Below, piece after piece: positions 7,624-16,246 of a DNA stretch of 64,000 nt. Below the pieces are notes generated by a model, which saw only the letters and a program-made list of their open reading frames with translations, had not been told where the DNA came from and did no database searches. Origin of the DNA: Streptococcus sanguinis (GTDB taxonomy: Bacteria > Bacillota > Bacilli > Lactobacillales > Streptococcaceae); assembly GCA_013378335.1 (NCBI GenBank), contig CP040556.1:1674001-1738000 (forward strand). The letters are read 5' to 3'. Numbering within the stretch: the first letter of the stretch is position 1; every line of letters begins with the position of its first letter. A program made the translations under genes and the position numbers.

Positions 7624-9099
7624 TTATTTTTCCTTTGCAGCGTAAGCTTCATTACGTTTGATCATTTGTTTTCTGTACCAAGCAAAGATTCCTACATAAG
7701 CACCTAAGAAGATAACTGCACCGATGATTGCTTTGATATCACCAGTCGTAGTGTTACCAATAGTCCAGCCAAGTAGTTTTTCAATTGGACCTTCCAATGT
7801 AGAGTGGGTAATCAATTGAGATTGGCTAACTCCTTCTGGGAAGGCACCAACACCTTTAGCAAGCTCTGTTGCAAATGGAGCAATCAAAGTTCCTGATAGC
7901 AAGAAGAGCGGTAACAAAAGACTTCCAAAGACAATCATACGCAAGAGCTTACCACGAGTAACCACCAGAAGGGCTGGTGTTACACCCATAGCAATGATAC
8001 CAGCTAGTGGCAAGATACCATTTCCGACTTTGGAAAGAAGAACTGCTTCAATCAACATGATTGGGGCAAGTACGTTAGCGCAGGCCCAGATTTCTGCACG
8101 ACCAGCGATAAACGGCCAGTCCAAACCGATATTGAATTTACGTCCTTGCAAACGTTTGGTTGCTACATTTGTAATACCTTGTGAAAGTGGTTCTACAGCT
8201 GCAATGAACCATGAACCAATCAATGAGAAGAGTTCCAAGCAGACACCTGCGGTTAAACCGAGAGTCAACCAGCCTTTAATGACTAATTGCCAGGTATTCG
8301 CATCTTCTGCACCGGCTACTGGCTGAGGTGTTCCCATGATACCAATGACCACACCGAGAAGGAAACCGATAAAGAACTTAGAACCCCAGAAACCAATTTT
8401 CTTATTCAAAGCTGCGGCATCAAAGTCATATTTGTCTAGCCATGGGAAGAATTTATCAAAAATCTTATCCAAGACCATAATGACAGGATTCATCATATAG
8501 TTCATGTGAGTAGATGTCATCGGAGATGAACTTGGTGCATTCAAAAGATCATCAAAGGTAGGCTTCATCAAGTCTGAGTTGATGATTTTCAAAACACCGA
8601 CCAAGACAACTGCTGCTGTCGCAATCAGCAGTGACACAGCTGGACTGACATGGTTGTTATCTGCATACCACTTAATCAAAAGTCCAGTGATGGACAAGTG
8701 CCAAATATCGAAGATATCAACGTCTAGTGTGTCTGTTTTCTTCATAACCAGCATCACGACATTGACAATCAGCATGATAAGCAAGAAATACAATGTCCAT
8801 GGAGAACCCCAAGTAATGGTCGCAAGAGGAGCCCAGCCCACATCTGTGATGTTAAGCTGAATCCCAGTGTTCTCAACGAATTTTGCTAGTGAAGCTGAGA
8901 AAGCTCCATTCAGCATACCGATGATGGCTCCGATACCCGTCAAAGCGATGGCTAGCTTAATACCACCCTCCAAAGCTTTGGAAAATTTTACACCAAATAA
9001 CAGAGCCAAAACAGTCAAGATAATCAGCATGACTATCGGGCCGCCCATCTTGATAATGGGATCGAAGAACTTATTCGCTATATCAATAATAGCATTCAT
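7624..9099 (-). CDS. gatC: PTS system galactitol-type IIC component
   Basis: A 491-residue permease with about ten hydrophobic segments that carries and phosphorylates a sugar or polyol across the membrane with IIA and IIB. The family signature near the N-terminus (MGGPIVMLIILTVLALLFG) and the conserved GxDWPFIAGRAEIWACAN stretch around 325 are typical of GatC-type IIC proteins. AGGAGG lies upstream of the ATG. It is last in a three-gene operon. No polyol dehydrogenase, kinase or aldolase lies nearby, so the substrate cannot be read from context; galactitol is only the family name. A cre site upstream points to carbon catabolite repression. Confidence 0.9.
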   Translation of the reverse strand: MNAIIDIANKFFDPIIKMGGPIVMLIILTVLALLFGVKFSKALEGGIKLAIALTGIGAIIGMLNGAFSASLAKFVENTGIQLNITDVGWAPLATITWGSPWTLYFLLIMLIVNVVMLVMKKTDTLDVDIFDIWHLSITGLLIKWYADNNHVSPAVSLLIATAAVVLVGVLKIINSDLMKPTFDDLLNAPSSSPMTSTHMNYMMNPVIMVLDKIFDKFFPWLDKYDFDAAALNKKIGFWGSKFFIGFLLGVVIGIMGTPQPVAGAEDANTWQLVIKGWLTLGLTAGVCLELFSLIGSWFIAAVEPLSQGITNVATKRLQGRKFNIGLDWPFIAGRAEIWACANVLAPIMLIEAVLLSKVGNGILPLAGIIAMGVTPALLVVTRGKLLRMIVFGSLLLPLFLLSGTLIAPFATELAKGVGAFPEGVSQSQLITHSTLEGPIEKLLGWTIGNTTTGDIKAIIGAVIFLGAYVGIFAWYRKQMIKRNEAYAAKEK

Positions 9100-9130
9100 A
9101 ACAAAACCTCCTGGTTTAACCTTTTATAAC

Positions 9131-9436
9131 CTAACTTAGACCATGCTCTTTAATGGCTGCTTCAATATTGTCATACACCGGAGCGCTCATAGCTGGAATA
9201 CGAAAGAGAATCGGTCCTGCTTCAATGACAGGAATCTCTGGCGTAAAACCTAGATCTGTTGCTGCAATTGGTGTAAAGATGTCGTATCCTTGAATTAAAT
9301 CTTCATTGACATCCTTGACCATAACTGCATCACAATGAACATCGTAACCACGGTTTGACAACTCTTCCTCTAAGGCACTTTTAATCTGATGGCTGGAATT
9401 TACACCAGCTCCACAGGCAGCTAAAATTTTAATCAT
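9131..9436 (-). CDS. gatB: PTS system galactitol-type IIB component
   Basis: A 101-residue cytoplasmic phosphocarrier. The active-site cysteine is Cys8 in the N-terminal loop LAACGAGVNSS, the usual GatB position. It receives phosphate from IIA (His) and passes it to the incoming sugar at IIC. The length is normal. GGAGG precedes the ATG, and it sits 19 bases after the IIA gene and 31 before the IIC gene. Confidence 0.92.
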   Translation of the reverse strand: MIKILAACGAGVNSSHQIKSALEEELSNRGYDVHCDAVMVKDVNEDLIQGYDIFTPIAATDLGFTPEIPVIEAGPILFRIPAMSAPVYDNIEAAIKEHGLS

Positions 9437-9455
9437 GGTAAAACCTCCATTTAAT

Positions 9456-9932
9456 TTATTTGATGACAGTTGAAATATAGTGAAACAACTCTTCTTCAGT
9501 GCCGCATTTAGCTAGCTCAGCTAAATTGCCTTCACTTGTGAAAAAGTCCATCAGCTGTGCCAAAATGTTTGTTTGGCTCGAGCTAGAATGGTTAATAATA
9601 AAGAACAAGAGAGAAACCTCAACGGCTTGCGTAGGAGAAATCATATTGTGGAAGGTTACAGGCTGATCCAGCTTGACAACCACCACATTTTCAGTCAAGT
9701 TATGCGCGATGTCCGTGTGAGGTATGGCAACATTCGGCAAATCTTTGCCTAAAAATTCCATATCCAAACCGGTCGGAAATGACTTTTCTCTTTCAAGTAA
9801 GGCCTTTCGATAAGAAGAAGTTACGACTTCTCTTTCTTCTAATAAATCAGCTACTTGATGAAAGAGATCTTCCTGATTATCAGCATGTAAACAAAATATC
9901 AATTTTTCATCAAATAATTGGGCAAGCGCCAT
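9456..9932 (-). CDS. gatA: PTS system IIA component (fructose/mannitol-galactitol type)
   Basis: A 158-residue PTS EIIA type-2 domain. The phospho-accepting histidine is His72 in NVAIPHTDIAHN. It takes phosphate from HPr and gives it to the IIB protein of the next gene. The length matches stand-alone GatA proteins. It is the first gene of the operon, about 40 bases downstream of a near-perfect promoter overlapped by a cre box. Confidence 0.92.
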   Translation of the reverse strand: MALAQLFDEKLIFCLHADNQEDLFHQVADLLEEREVVTSSYRKALLEREKSFPTGLDMEFLGKDLPNVAIPHTDIAHNLTENVVVVKLDQPVTFHNMISPTQAVEVSLLFFIINHSSSSQTNILAQLMDFFTSEGNLAELAKCGTEEELFHYISTVIK

Positions 9933-9974
9933 TTCATCACTTCTCCTTTTTTGTTTCTTTTTGTTCGTTAATTA

Positions 9975-10003
9975 ATTATATCATTATGTGATAGCGCTGT
10001 CAA
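9975..10003 (-). promoter_or_regulatory. Consensus promoter of the gatABC operon
   Basis: On the minus strand TTGACA (10003-9998), exactly 17 bases, TATAAT (9980-9975). Both hexamers are perfect consensus, so the operon would be strongly expressed unless repressed. Confidence 0.9.
9989..10002. promoter_or_regulatory. cre site (CcpA operator) overlapping the -35 box
   Basis: TGATAGCGCTGTCA matches the catabolite-responsive consensus TGWAANCGNTNWCA with one mismatch and is nearly palindromic. It covers the -35 hexamer, the position expected for repression by CcpA-HPr(Ser-P). Confidence 0.75.
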
Positions 10004-10192
10004 TAGTTTGTTTTGTTGTTTTTTGTTTATTTGACGAATGATTTTTATAGTTAGATGTTTGCATGCAGATAGACTATTTAACAATTCTACATAGAACAAC
10101 GGATAGAATAATTCGAAAATGAAATTATAAAATCTTAAATGTTGCATAAGAGCTTTTAAGTAAAATGATTGGAAGGATTGCGTATCCCAGAC
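10004..10192. other. AT-rich intergenic stretch between the PTS promoter and the DeoR gene
   Basis: No open frame of note and no RNA gene is seen. Apart from the PTS promoter region on one side and the DeoR terminator on the other it shows only T-rich tracts. A regulator operator could lie here but none is recognisable. Confidence 0.5.
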
Positions 10193-10219
10193 AAAAAAGC
10201 TACGAAATTCGCAGCTTTT
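10193..10219 (-). terminator. Terminator of the intact DeoR gene
   Basis: On the minus strand AAAGCTGCGAA pairs with TTCGTAGCTTT (one mismatch) and runs into six T. It lies about 35 bases beyond the stop at 10255. Confidence 0.75.
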
Positions 10220-10254
10220 AGACTCTTAGATTGATTTTTACAAAAAGTATCAAA

Positions 10255-11001
10255 TCAAAGAACATTGGTGTAAGAACTATATTTAGCTCTCACCTTCGGA
10301 GAAATATGCTCATCCGTCACAATTGCATCAATATTGTCTAAACGGTAGAAACTATAGAAAGAATAGCTATCAAATTTGCTGTTATCCGCCACGATATATT
10401 TTTCAATTGCATTGTTAAGAATGATGGCATTCCCATTTCCTTCTTCTTCATTGGCAGTCGTCACATTGTGACCGTCAATTCCGTTCACTCCAATAAAGGC
10501 CTTGGACACCTTAATTTCTTGCAGAAGTTTATTGGCAAACTGCCCGACAAAAGTCTGGGTCTTGACCCGATAGCGCCCTCCAATCAAAATCAAATCAAAA
10601 TTTGGATAGTCCTTCATTTTTTCGAAAATAGGGAGAGAGTTGGTCACAATACTGATATTTTTCCCCTCTAAATAATCACCTATAAAATCTGTTGTGGTAC
10701 CTGATCCGATAAAAACAGTGTCCCCTTCAGCAATCAGATCCGCACATTTTTTAGCAATCAGCTTCTTTTCCTCGATATTTAACATCGTTTTTTCAGAATG
10801 CGAAGCTTCATTCAAGCTATCTTTCACTTTTTTATGAGCTCCACCATGCACCCGAATCAAAAGTCCTTGCTTCTCAAGATCAATCAAATCTCGCCGAATG
10901 GTCATATCTGTTACATTCAGCAATTCTTTCAGATTTTTAACGGACACAACTCCCATCTGGTCCAGCTCTTGCAAAATCACCTTATGACGACTTTCCTTCA
11001 T
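10255..11001 (-). CDS. DeoR-family transcriptional regulator of the adjacent PTS operon
   Basis: A 248-residue regulator. The ATG at 11001 is chosen because GGAGG lies 7 bases before it; the TTG at 11007 would be too close. The N-terminal DeoR helix-turn-helix is DMTIRRDLIDLEKQGLLIRVHG (about 36-57), and the C-terminal DeoR sensor domain with FIGSGTTTDF binds a phosphorylated sugar. Its position directly upstream of gatABC suggests control of that operon (inference). A second copy at 6613-7359 is dead. The two are closely similar over the whole length, including promoter, which indicates a local duplication that bracketed the PTS genes. Confidence 0.9.
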   Translation of the reverse strand: MKESRHKVILQELDQMGVVSVKNLKELLNVTDMTIRRDLIDLEKQGLLIRVHGGAHKKVKDSLNEASHSEKTMLNIEEKKLIAKKCADLIAEGDTVFIGSGTTTDFIGDYLEGKNISIVTNSLPIFEKMKDYPNFDLILIGGRYRVKTQTFVGQFANKLLQEIKVSKAFIGVNGIDGHNVTTANEEEGNGNAIILNNAIEKYIVADNSKFDSYSFYSFYRLDNIDAIVTDEHISPKVRAKYSSYTNVL

Positions 11002-11114
11002 GTACAATCCTCCTTGTGGTTGATGTCTAGAGACTTCTCACAAAGTCTATTTTTCTTGTCAGGTTCCTTAGACACTTCAAATCACCTTAATGTCCATGTA
11101 CCCTTTCTTACTTC

Positions 11115-11143
11115 ATTATACTACAATTTTCTCATATAAACAA
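11115..11143 (-). promoter_or_regulatory. Promoter of the intact DeoR gene
   Basis: TTGTTT (11143-11138), 17-base spacer, TATAAT (11120-11115) on the minus strand, about 115 bases before the start. The region shares the TTTGTTTATATG block with the pseudogene promoter. Confidence 0.7.
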
Positions 11144-11251
11144 AAAAATGTATACTTTTTTTCAAAAAAATAGAATATTGTTTGATTATGCGTTTTCATT
11201 GTGCTTTTTTCAAACAAATCATGAGAGATATCGAGATTCTCCTCAATAAAA

Positions 11252-11415
11252 AAGGAGTTTGGGACAAAAAGATTTCAATTTTTAAAAATCTTAATTATTT
11301 AGCCCTTCAAATCTATAATTAAATGCGAAAAGCGAACAAATTAGAATTCTGATTGCCAGAAAACTAGTTTTGTTCGCTTTTTATATTTGAGGTCGGACTT
11401 TTGTCCCAGCCTCTC
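11252..11415. repeat. 164-bp MITE-like palindromic repeat, copy B
   Basis: Nearly identical to 3763-3927, differing at about ten positions and one single-base length change. The ends read GGAGTTTGGGACAAAAA and TTTTGTCCCAGCCTCTC. The inner inverted repeat around GCGAACAAA is conserved. It sits between the DeoR gene and the helicase. Confidence 0.8.
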
Positions 11416-11442
11416 AATTGTCTTTGGATTGTCGAGCAAGAC

Positions 11443-11560
11443 GCAGTGGTTGAGTGGGCTCTACTACGCTGATTTCATCAGCTTTTACAGCCCTACTCAA
11501 CTGTGCGGAGGTGGGACGACGAAATCGAATTCTAACGAATTACCGATTTCTGTCCTACTC
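11443..11560. repeat. Two adjacent imperfect palindromes downstream of the helicase
   Basis: The first (11443-11506) pairs GCAGTGGTTGAGTGGGCT with AGCCCTACTCAACTGTGC around an inner perfect hairpin GCTGAT-TTC-ATCAGC (11468-11482). The second (11511-11560) pairs GTGGGACGACGAAATCG with CGATTTCTGTCCTAC around an AATTC/GAATT core. They contain no gene and lack a clear T-run, so they look like dispersed intergenic repeats that may also help end cshA transcription. Confidence 0.6.
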
Positions 11561-11569
11561 TCTTTCTGT

Positions 11570-13141
11570 TTATTTATCGCCTTTATTGCGGATAACAAAG
11601 CCGGTTTTCTTTTCGCTAGAAGTGTTGCGTGGCTTCTTGTGGTCCTTGCGGTAGCGATTTTCTTTGTCAAAACGCTCGTCTTTGCGACCTTTCTTAAATT
11701 GATCGCGACGGCCGCCTCGGTCACGGCGATTGTCATTGCTGCGACGGTTATTATTTCCGCCACGACTGCCCTTGCCTTTTCCGCCAAAGCCTCCGCCAGA
11801 CGGTTTAAATGGCAATGGTTTTTCACGGGCAATTTCTACTTCAGGAAGGGCATCTGGATCCTGCACCGTCAAGCTGAGGATATACATAGCCAGCTCTTCT
11901 GGGCTGAATTCTGCTGCCAGCTTGCGGGCATCCTTGCCAAATTTCTCAAAGTTAGAACGGATACTTTCATCCGCAAAATCGCGTTCAATCTTCTTAAGGG
12001 CAACTTTTTTCTTAGCTTGGAAAGCTTCCTCTGCAGTCGCTGGCTTAAGGCCTTTCATACGCTTCTTGGTCAGATTTTCGATAATCTGCAGATAGCCCAT
12101 TTCATTTGGCGCTACGAAAGTGATAGACTGACCTGACTTACCAGCACGACCAGTCCGACCAATCCGGTGAACATAGCTTTCTGGATCTTGCGGAATATCA
12201 TAGTTGTAGACGTGGGTCACACCAGAAATGTCCAAACCACGCGCGGCCACATCTGTCGCCACCAAGACATCCAGATTACCGTTTTTAAAGTCGCGCAGGA
12301 CTCGGAGGCGCTTGCCTTGGTCCAAATCACCATGGATACCCTCTGCTCGGAAACCGCGTATTTTCAGGCCACGAGTCAGCTCATCCACCCGGCGCTTGGT
12401 CCGACCAAAGACGATTGACAGCTCAGGCTGCTCCACGTCCATCAGGCGGGTCATGGTATCAAATTTTTCATTTTCTTTGACACGGATATAATACTGATCT
12501 ACCAGCTCCGTCGTCAACTCTTTAGCAGCAATCTTGACATGCTCAGGCTCCTTCATGAACTTGACACCGATACGCTTGATAGCATCCGGCATGGTCGCTG
12601 AAAAGAGCAAGGTCTGACGTTCTTCTGGCACACGGGAAATGATAGACTCAATATCTTCCAAAAAGCCCATGTTAAGCATTTCATCCGCTTCGTCCAAGAT
12701 TAAGGTTTCAATCTGATTCAGCTTAAGCGCCTTGCGTTTAATCAAATCCAAAAGACGTCCAGGTGTTCCTACGACGATATGAGCACCTGATTTGAGGGCC
12801 TTGATTTGCTTTTCGATGCTAGAGCCACCGTAGACAGAACGCACTTTGACACCCTTACTGCGGCCAAAACGGAAAAGCTCTTCCTGACTCTGCACAGCCA
12901 ATTCACGGGTCGGAGCGATAATCAAAGCCTGCACAGCAGGATTATCTGTATCAATCTTCTCCAGAGTTGGAAAGCCAAAGGCTGCTGTCTTTCCTGTCCC
13001 TGTCTGGGCCTGACCAATGACATCCTTACCTGCCATAGCAAGTGGAATTGTCTGCTCTTGAATAGGACTTGCTTCTACAAAGCCAGCTTTTTCAATCTCT
13101 GCTAGTAATTCAGCAGATAAATGTAATTCATTAAATTTCAA
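11570..13141 (-). CDS. cshA: DEAD-box ATP-dependent RNA helicase (CshA type)
   Basis: A 523-residue RNA helicase. The Q motif lies near residues 23-30, Walker A AQTGTGKT near 45-52, motif Ia PTREL, motif II DEAD in LILDEADEML, motif III SAT, motif V ARGLD and motif VI HRIGRTGRAG. Beyond about residue 430 is a basic, glycine- and arginine-rich, low-complexity tail (GGRGG-like blocks, then KK/DKENRYRKDHKK), typical of CshA, which unwinds mRNA and rRNA and works with the degradosome. It is monocistronic with a leader of about 215 bases that contains a terminator-like hairpin. It acts in the cytoplasm. Confidence 0.93.
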   Translation of the reverse strand: MKFNELHLSAELLAEIEKAGFVEASPIQEQTIPLAMAGKDVIGQAQTGTGKTAAFGFPTLEKIDTDNPAVQALIIAPTRELAVQSQEELFRFGRSKGVKVRSVYGGSSIEKQIKALKSGAHIVVGTPGRLLDLIKRKALKLNQIETLILDEADEMLNMGFLEDIESIISRVPEERQTLLFSATMPDAIKRIGVKFMKEPEHVKIAAKELTTELVDQYYIRVKENEKFDTMTRLMDVEQPELSIVFGRTKRRVDELTRGLKIRGFRAEGIHGDLDQGKRLRVLRDFKNGNLDVLVATDVAARGLDISGVTHVYNYDIPQDPESYVHRIGRTGRAGKSGQSITFVAPNEMGYLQIIENLTKKRMKGLKPATAEEAFQAKKKVALKKIERDFADESIRSNFEKFGKDARKLAAEFSPEELAMYILSLTVQDPDALPEVEIAREKPLPFKPSGGGFGGKGKGSRGGNNNRRSNDNRRDRGGRRDQFKKGRKDERFDKENRYRKDHKKPRNTSSEKKTGFVIRNKGDK

Positions 13142-13298
13142 TGTTCTTCTTCTTTCTAAAGGCGGTGCGAAGCCACCTTATAAGGCTTTTGATACTCAAC
13201 TATCGAAACATACCAAGCAGTTTTCGCTTGCTAAATCACGATTTTCTGAGAGTATTCGCTCTTCTCTTCATAAATATGGGCTCTCAAGTCTAGGCACT

Positions 13299-13322
13299 AA
13301 AAAAGCGCCGACTCGGTCGCTA
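13299..13322 (-). terminator. Terminator-like hairpin inside the cshA leader
   Basis: On the minus strand AGCGACCGAGTCGGCGCT folds into a GC-rich stem (AGCG/CGCT with CCG/CGG) followed by six T. It begins about 35 bases after the predicted transcript start and about 155 bases before the cshA start, so it would attenuate or create a short RNA of about 60 bases. Confidence 0.6.
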
Positions 13323-13363
13323 GTTCCCACTGAATAGAAAAACTGTATTTCTGCAACTAATCT

Positions 13364-13372
13364 AGTATACCA
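13364..13372 (-). promoter_or_regulatory. Extended -10 promoter of cshA
   Basis: TGG-TATACT on the minus strand. The -35 region is weak, which the extended -10 would offset. It implies a 5-prime leader of about 215 bases. Confidence 0.6.
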
Positions 13373-13446
13373 CAAAAGTACCTAAAAAGATAGGACTTGC
13401 CTGTAAAATATTTTATTAGAGCTTTCTTTTTGTAAAAAATGAAAAC

Positions 13447-13475
13447 TTGAAAATCACTTTCAAAAACATTATAAT
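13447..13475 (+). promoter_or_regulatory. Promoter of the small membrane protein gene
   Basis: TTGAAA (13447-13452), 17-base spacer, TATAAT (13470-13475), 24 bases before the start codon. Confidence 0.8.
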
Positions 13476-13499
13476 CTACAAAGAAGAAAGGAGACAGGT

Positions 13500-13898
13500 A
13501 TGAATAAATTTTTACGAGTGGCTTTCATTTTACTGATCTTAGCTATGCTGGGCGCGGCTATGATCCAGATTTTCCGGCCCCAGCTCTTGGGCAATGAGTC
13601 CATCTATGGTCTAGCTCCCTACTGGCAGCGGGAAATTGGTTTCTGGAATCTGGCTATCCTGCCTTTAGTCATTGCCGCCAACATGAAGTATGATTGGTTC
13701 TACCTGCGTATGACTTTGCTAGCACTGATTCTGGGCGGGCTGGGCTTTGGAACCAACCATCTGCTAGGCTATCTGGAAAAGGCCAATCAAGCAAACTTTC
13801 TGGGCTGGATTGAAAATTATCTGCTAGTCTTCTGCTGGATCATCGGCTGGGGACTGGAATATCGAAAAAGACAAAAAAGTGATGAAGAGACTGTCTAA
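13500..13898 (+). CDS. Small four-helix membrane protein of unknown function
   Basis: A 132-residue protein with four predicted membrane segments at about 5-26, 43-62, 68-90 and 100-122, short loops and a charged C-terminal tail (RKRQKSDEE). AAAGGAGACAGGT precedes the ATG, and a consensus promoter and strong terminator make it a well-formed single-gene unit. I do not recognise the family and no catalytic motif is visible. It is convergent with the icd remnant. Confidence 0.8.
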   Translation: MNKFLRVAFILLILAMLGAAMIQIFRPQLLGNESIYGLAPYWQREIGFWNLAILPLVIAANMKYDWFYLRMTLLALILGGLGFGTNHLLGYLEKANQANFLGWIENYLLVFCWIIGWGLEYRKRQKSDEETV

Positions 13899-13925
13899 AT
13901 AAGCAGATTCTTCATCACTTTTTTC
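13875..13925. terminator. Bidirectional terminator between the membrane protein gene and icd
   Basis: AAAAAGTGATGAAGA (13875-13889) pairs perfectly with TCTTCATCACTTTTT (13909-13923). The left arm overlaps the end of the plus-strand gene; A and T tracts allow use on both strands. Confidence 0.85.
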
Positions 13926-13929
13926 TTCA

Positions 13930-15124
13930 CTATGGACATTTTTCTATATTGGCTAGCAGCTCCTCAGCAAATTGACTAGTGGTCAAAGCTGTTACTCCTT
14001 CCAGCTGACTGGCAAAATCGCCTGTCACTTTTTGCTCAAAGAGAGCCTTCTCAATAGCCTTAGTCAGGAGATGAGAGACCTCCGACCAACAAATGTAATC
14101 AAAGAGCATGGCCCCTGATAAGAGAAGAGAACAAGGATTAGCCCTATTTTGACCTGCTATATCTGGCGCCGTTCCATGAGTTGCTTCAAAAATAGCATGA
14201 CCAGTCTCGTAATTGATATTGGCCCCTGGCGCAATACCAATCCCACCCACCTGAGCAGCCAAGGCATCACTGGCATAGTCACCATTTAGATTGGTCAAGG
14301 CGACAACATCAAATTTCTCTGGAAAAAGCAAAATCTGCTGCAAAAAATTATCAGCAATAACATCCTGGATGATTAGTTTTCCAGAAGCCAACTCATCCGT
14401 ATACTCTCTTTGAGCTAGTTCATAGCCCCATTTCCGAAAACCGCCCTCTGTAAATTTCTGGATATTGCCCTTGTGGACCAGAGTTACCCGGCTCAGTCCT
14501 TTGGTTAGTGCATAGTCAATAGCCGCCCGTATCAGCCGCTCGCTTCCTTTCTTAGAGATAGGCTTAATCCCAATAGCAGAGCTTTCTGGAAAGCGAATCT
14601 TGTCGACCTGCATATCCTTCTGCAGGAAATCGATAACTTTTTTGACTGCAGCCGTTCCACTCTCCCACTCAATCCCTGCATAGATGTCTTCTGTATTTTC
14701 CCGAAAAATCGTGATATCGGTCTTCTCCGGCTGCTTGAGCGGGCTTGGAACTCCCTTGAAATAACGAACCGGCCGCAGGCAGGCATAGAGGTCCAATCCT
14801 TGTCTCAGGGCCACATTCAAGGAACGAATCCCTTCTCCGACCGGGTTTCTAGCGGGCCCTTAATAGCTACCAGATGGCTCTTAATCGTTGCCAACGTTTC
14901 ATCCGGTAGCCAGTAACCCGTCAGATCTGCTGCTTTTTCCCAGCCAAAACTTCCTTCCAAACAACCTTTCTCTGCCCACCATAAGCCTTTTCCACTGCCT
15001 TATCAAAGATCAGCTGGGCCTTTTCCCAGATATCAACCCCAACCCCGTCTCCTTGGATGTAAGGAATAATAGGAGCATCTGGCACCTGCAACCGCCCTTT
15101 CTCAAACAAAATCTTATCTGCCAT
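13930..15124 (-). pseudogene. icd: Isocitrate dehydrogenase (NADP), broken by two single-base deletions
   Basis: The frame starts at ATG 15124 (GGAG upstream) with the family N-terminus, including [16 protein letters not shown]. After GKK a base is missing from an A-run (14934-14938 on the plus strand), giving a stop two codons later. The correct phase then continues as [14 protein letters not shown] to KGPLET. There a second base is missing from a C-run (14843-14845), after which the normal frame (VALRQGLDL) is restored to the stop. Residue content is otherwise complete: substrate site SLNVALRQ region, [48 protein letters not shown]. Repaired, it would be about 398 residues, normal for the family. 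Either a decayed gene or two sequencing errors in homopolymers; acnA in the same operon shows the same pattern. Confidence 0.9.
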
Positions 15125-15125
15125 T

Positions 15126-16244
15126 TTATCTCCTTCCAATTGGAAGATACTCCAAACCTTGAGCACCAATATAGTTAGAACGTGGCCGAATCAGCTTATT
15201 GTTCTTGCGCTGTTCCTGAATATGGGCAATCCAACCAGCCACCCGACTCATAGCAAAAATCAGGGTGTAGATACTGCTGTCAATGCCCAGCACATGGTAA
15301 ACAGTAGCCGAATAAAAATCGACATTCGGTATCAGATGCTTGGTATGCTTCATATAGGCTTCAATTTCCTCTGAAAGCTGATACCAGACCTCATCCTTAG
15401 TTCCCTGTGTCAAATCCTTGGCCATTTGGCGCAAGTATTTTTCACGTGGATCCTGTGTCTTGTAAACCCGATGACCAAAGCCCATAATCTTCTCGTGAGA
15501 GGCCAGCTTGCGGTCTAGATAGGCCTGACAATCCCCTTCCTCTCTGATCTCTTTCAGCATATCAAAGACACATTCATTAGCGCCGCCATGAAGCGAGCCC
15601 TTGAGCGCTCCAACAGCTGCTGTCACGCAGGAATAAATATCGGTCAGAGTTGAGGCGCAGACTCGAGCAGCAAAGGTTGAAGCATTGAGTTCATGATCGG
15701 CATGGAGCACCAAGGCACAGTTAAAAGCTTTGACTTCAAGCTCACTAGCCTCTTTCCCTTTGAGCATATAGAGGAAATTGGCCGCAAAACCTAAATCCTC
15801 CCGCGGCTCTATCGGAGTCTGACCCGACCTCAGTCTGGCAAAAGCCGCAATAATAGTCGGCATCTTTGCCATAAGCTGGATACTCTGCTCATAGGTCGCT
15901 TCTAGAGACGCTTCCTCAGCATGAACATTATAAACACCCAAAAGACTGACCGTTGAGCGCAAGACACTCATAGGATGAAGATGCTTGCGGGACTGGATAA
16001 GAATGCACTGCTCCACCGCATCGCTAATGGCATAATTAGCTCGCAAATCTTCTTCAAAATGCTTGAGCTCAATCTGAGTCGGCAAATGCAAATGCCACAG
16101 CAGATAAATCACCTCTTCAAAACTCGCATGGTGCTCTACCAATTCAGAAATATTGTAGCCTGCATAAGATAGGGAATCATCCACAATCTGGCTAATCCTG
16201 GTATCACAGGCTATGGTATCTTTCAAACCGTCCGTCTGACTCAT
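15126..16244 (-). CDS. gltA: Citrate synthase
   Basis: A 372-residue type II-fold citrate synthase that condenses oxaloacetate with acetyl-CoA. The ATG at 16244 follows AGGAGG by 7 bases; a GTG at 16250 would overlap the acnA stop. Catalytic regions are visible: GSLHGGANE (active His), GFGHRVYK and the C-terminal RPRSNYIG. Length and order of motifs are those of the small Gram-positive enzymes. It sits between acnA (2 bases upstream) and icd (1 base downstream) in one operon. Unlike its partners it is intact. With both partners frameshifted, its product citrate would have no working route to 2-oxoglutarate here. Confidence 0.93.
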   Translation of the reverse strand: MSQTDGLKDTIACDTRISQIVDDSLSYAGYNISELVEHHASFEEVIYLLWHLHLPTQIELKHFEEDLRANYAISDAVEQCILIQSRKHLHPMSVLRSTVSLLGVYNVHAEEASLEATYEQSIQLMAKMPTIIAAFARLRSGQTPIEPREDLGFAANFLYMLKGKEASELEVKAFNCALVLHADHELNASTFAARVCASTLTDIYSCVTAAVGALKGSLHGGANECVFDMLKEIREEGDCQAYLDRKLASHEKIMGFGHRVYKTQDPREKYLRQMAKDLTQGTKDEVWYQLSEEIEAYMKHTKHLIPNVDFYSATVYHVLGIDSSIYTLIFAMSRVAGWIAHIQEQRKNNKLIRPRSNYIGAQGLEYLPIGRR

Positions 16245-16246
16245 GC

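Noticed and set aside
11387..12136. 249-codon plus-strand open frame
   Set aside because: It is antisense to the C-terminal, low-complexity part of cshA and shows no independent coding features.
13299..13322. Similarity of the cshA leader hairpin (ACCGAGTCGG core) to the 3-prime hairpin of a Cas9 tracrRNA
   Set aside because: Only the last hairpin resembles it. No anti-repeat, CRISPR array or cas gene lies nearby, and the hairpin fits a leader terminator on the cshA strand.
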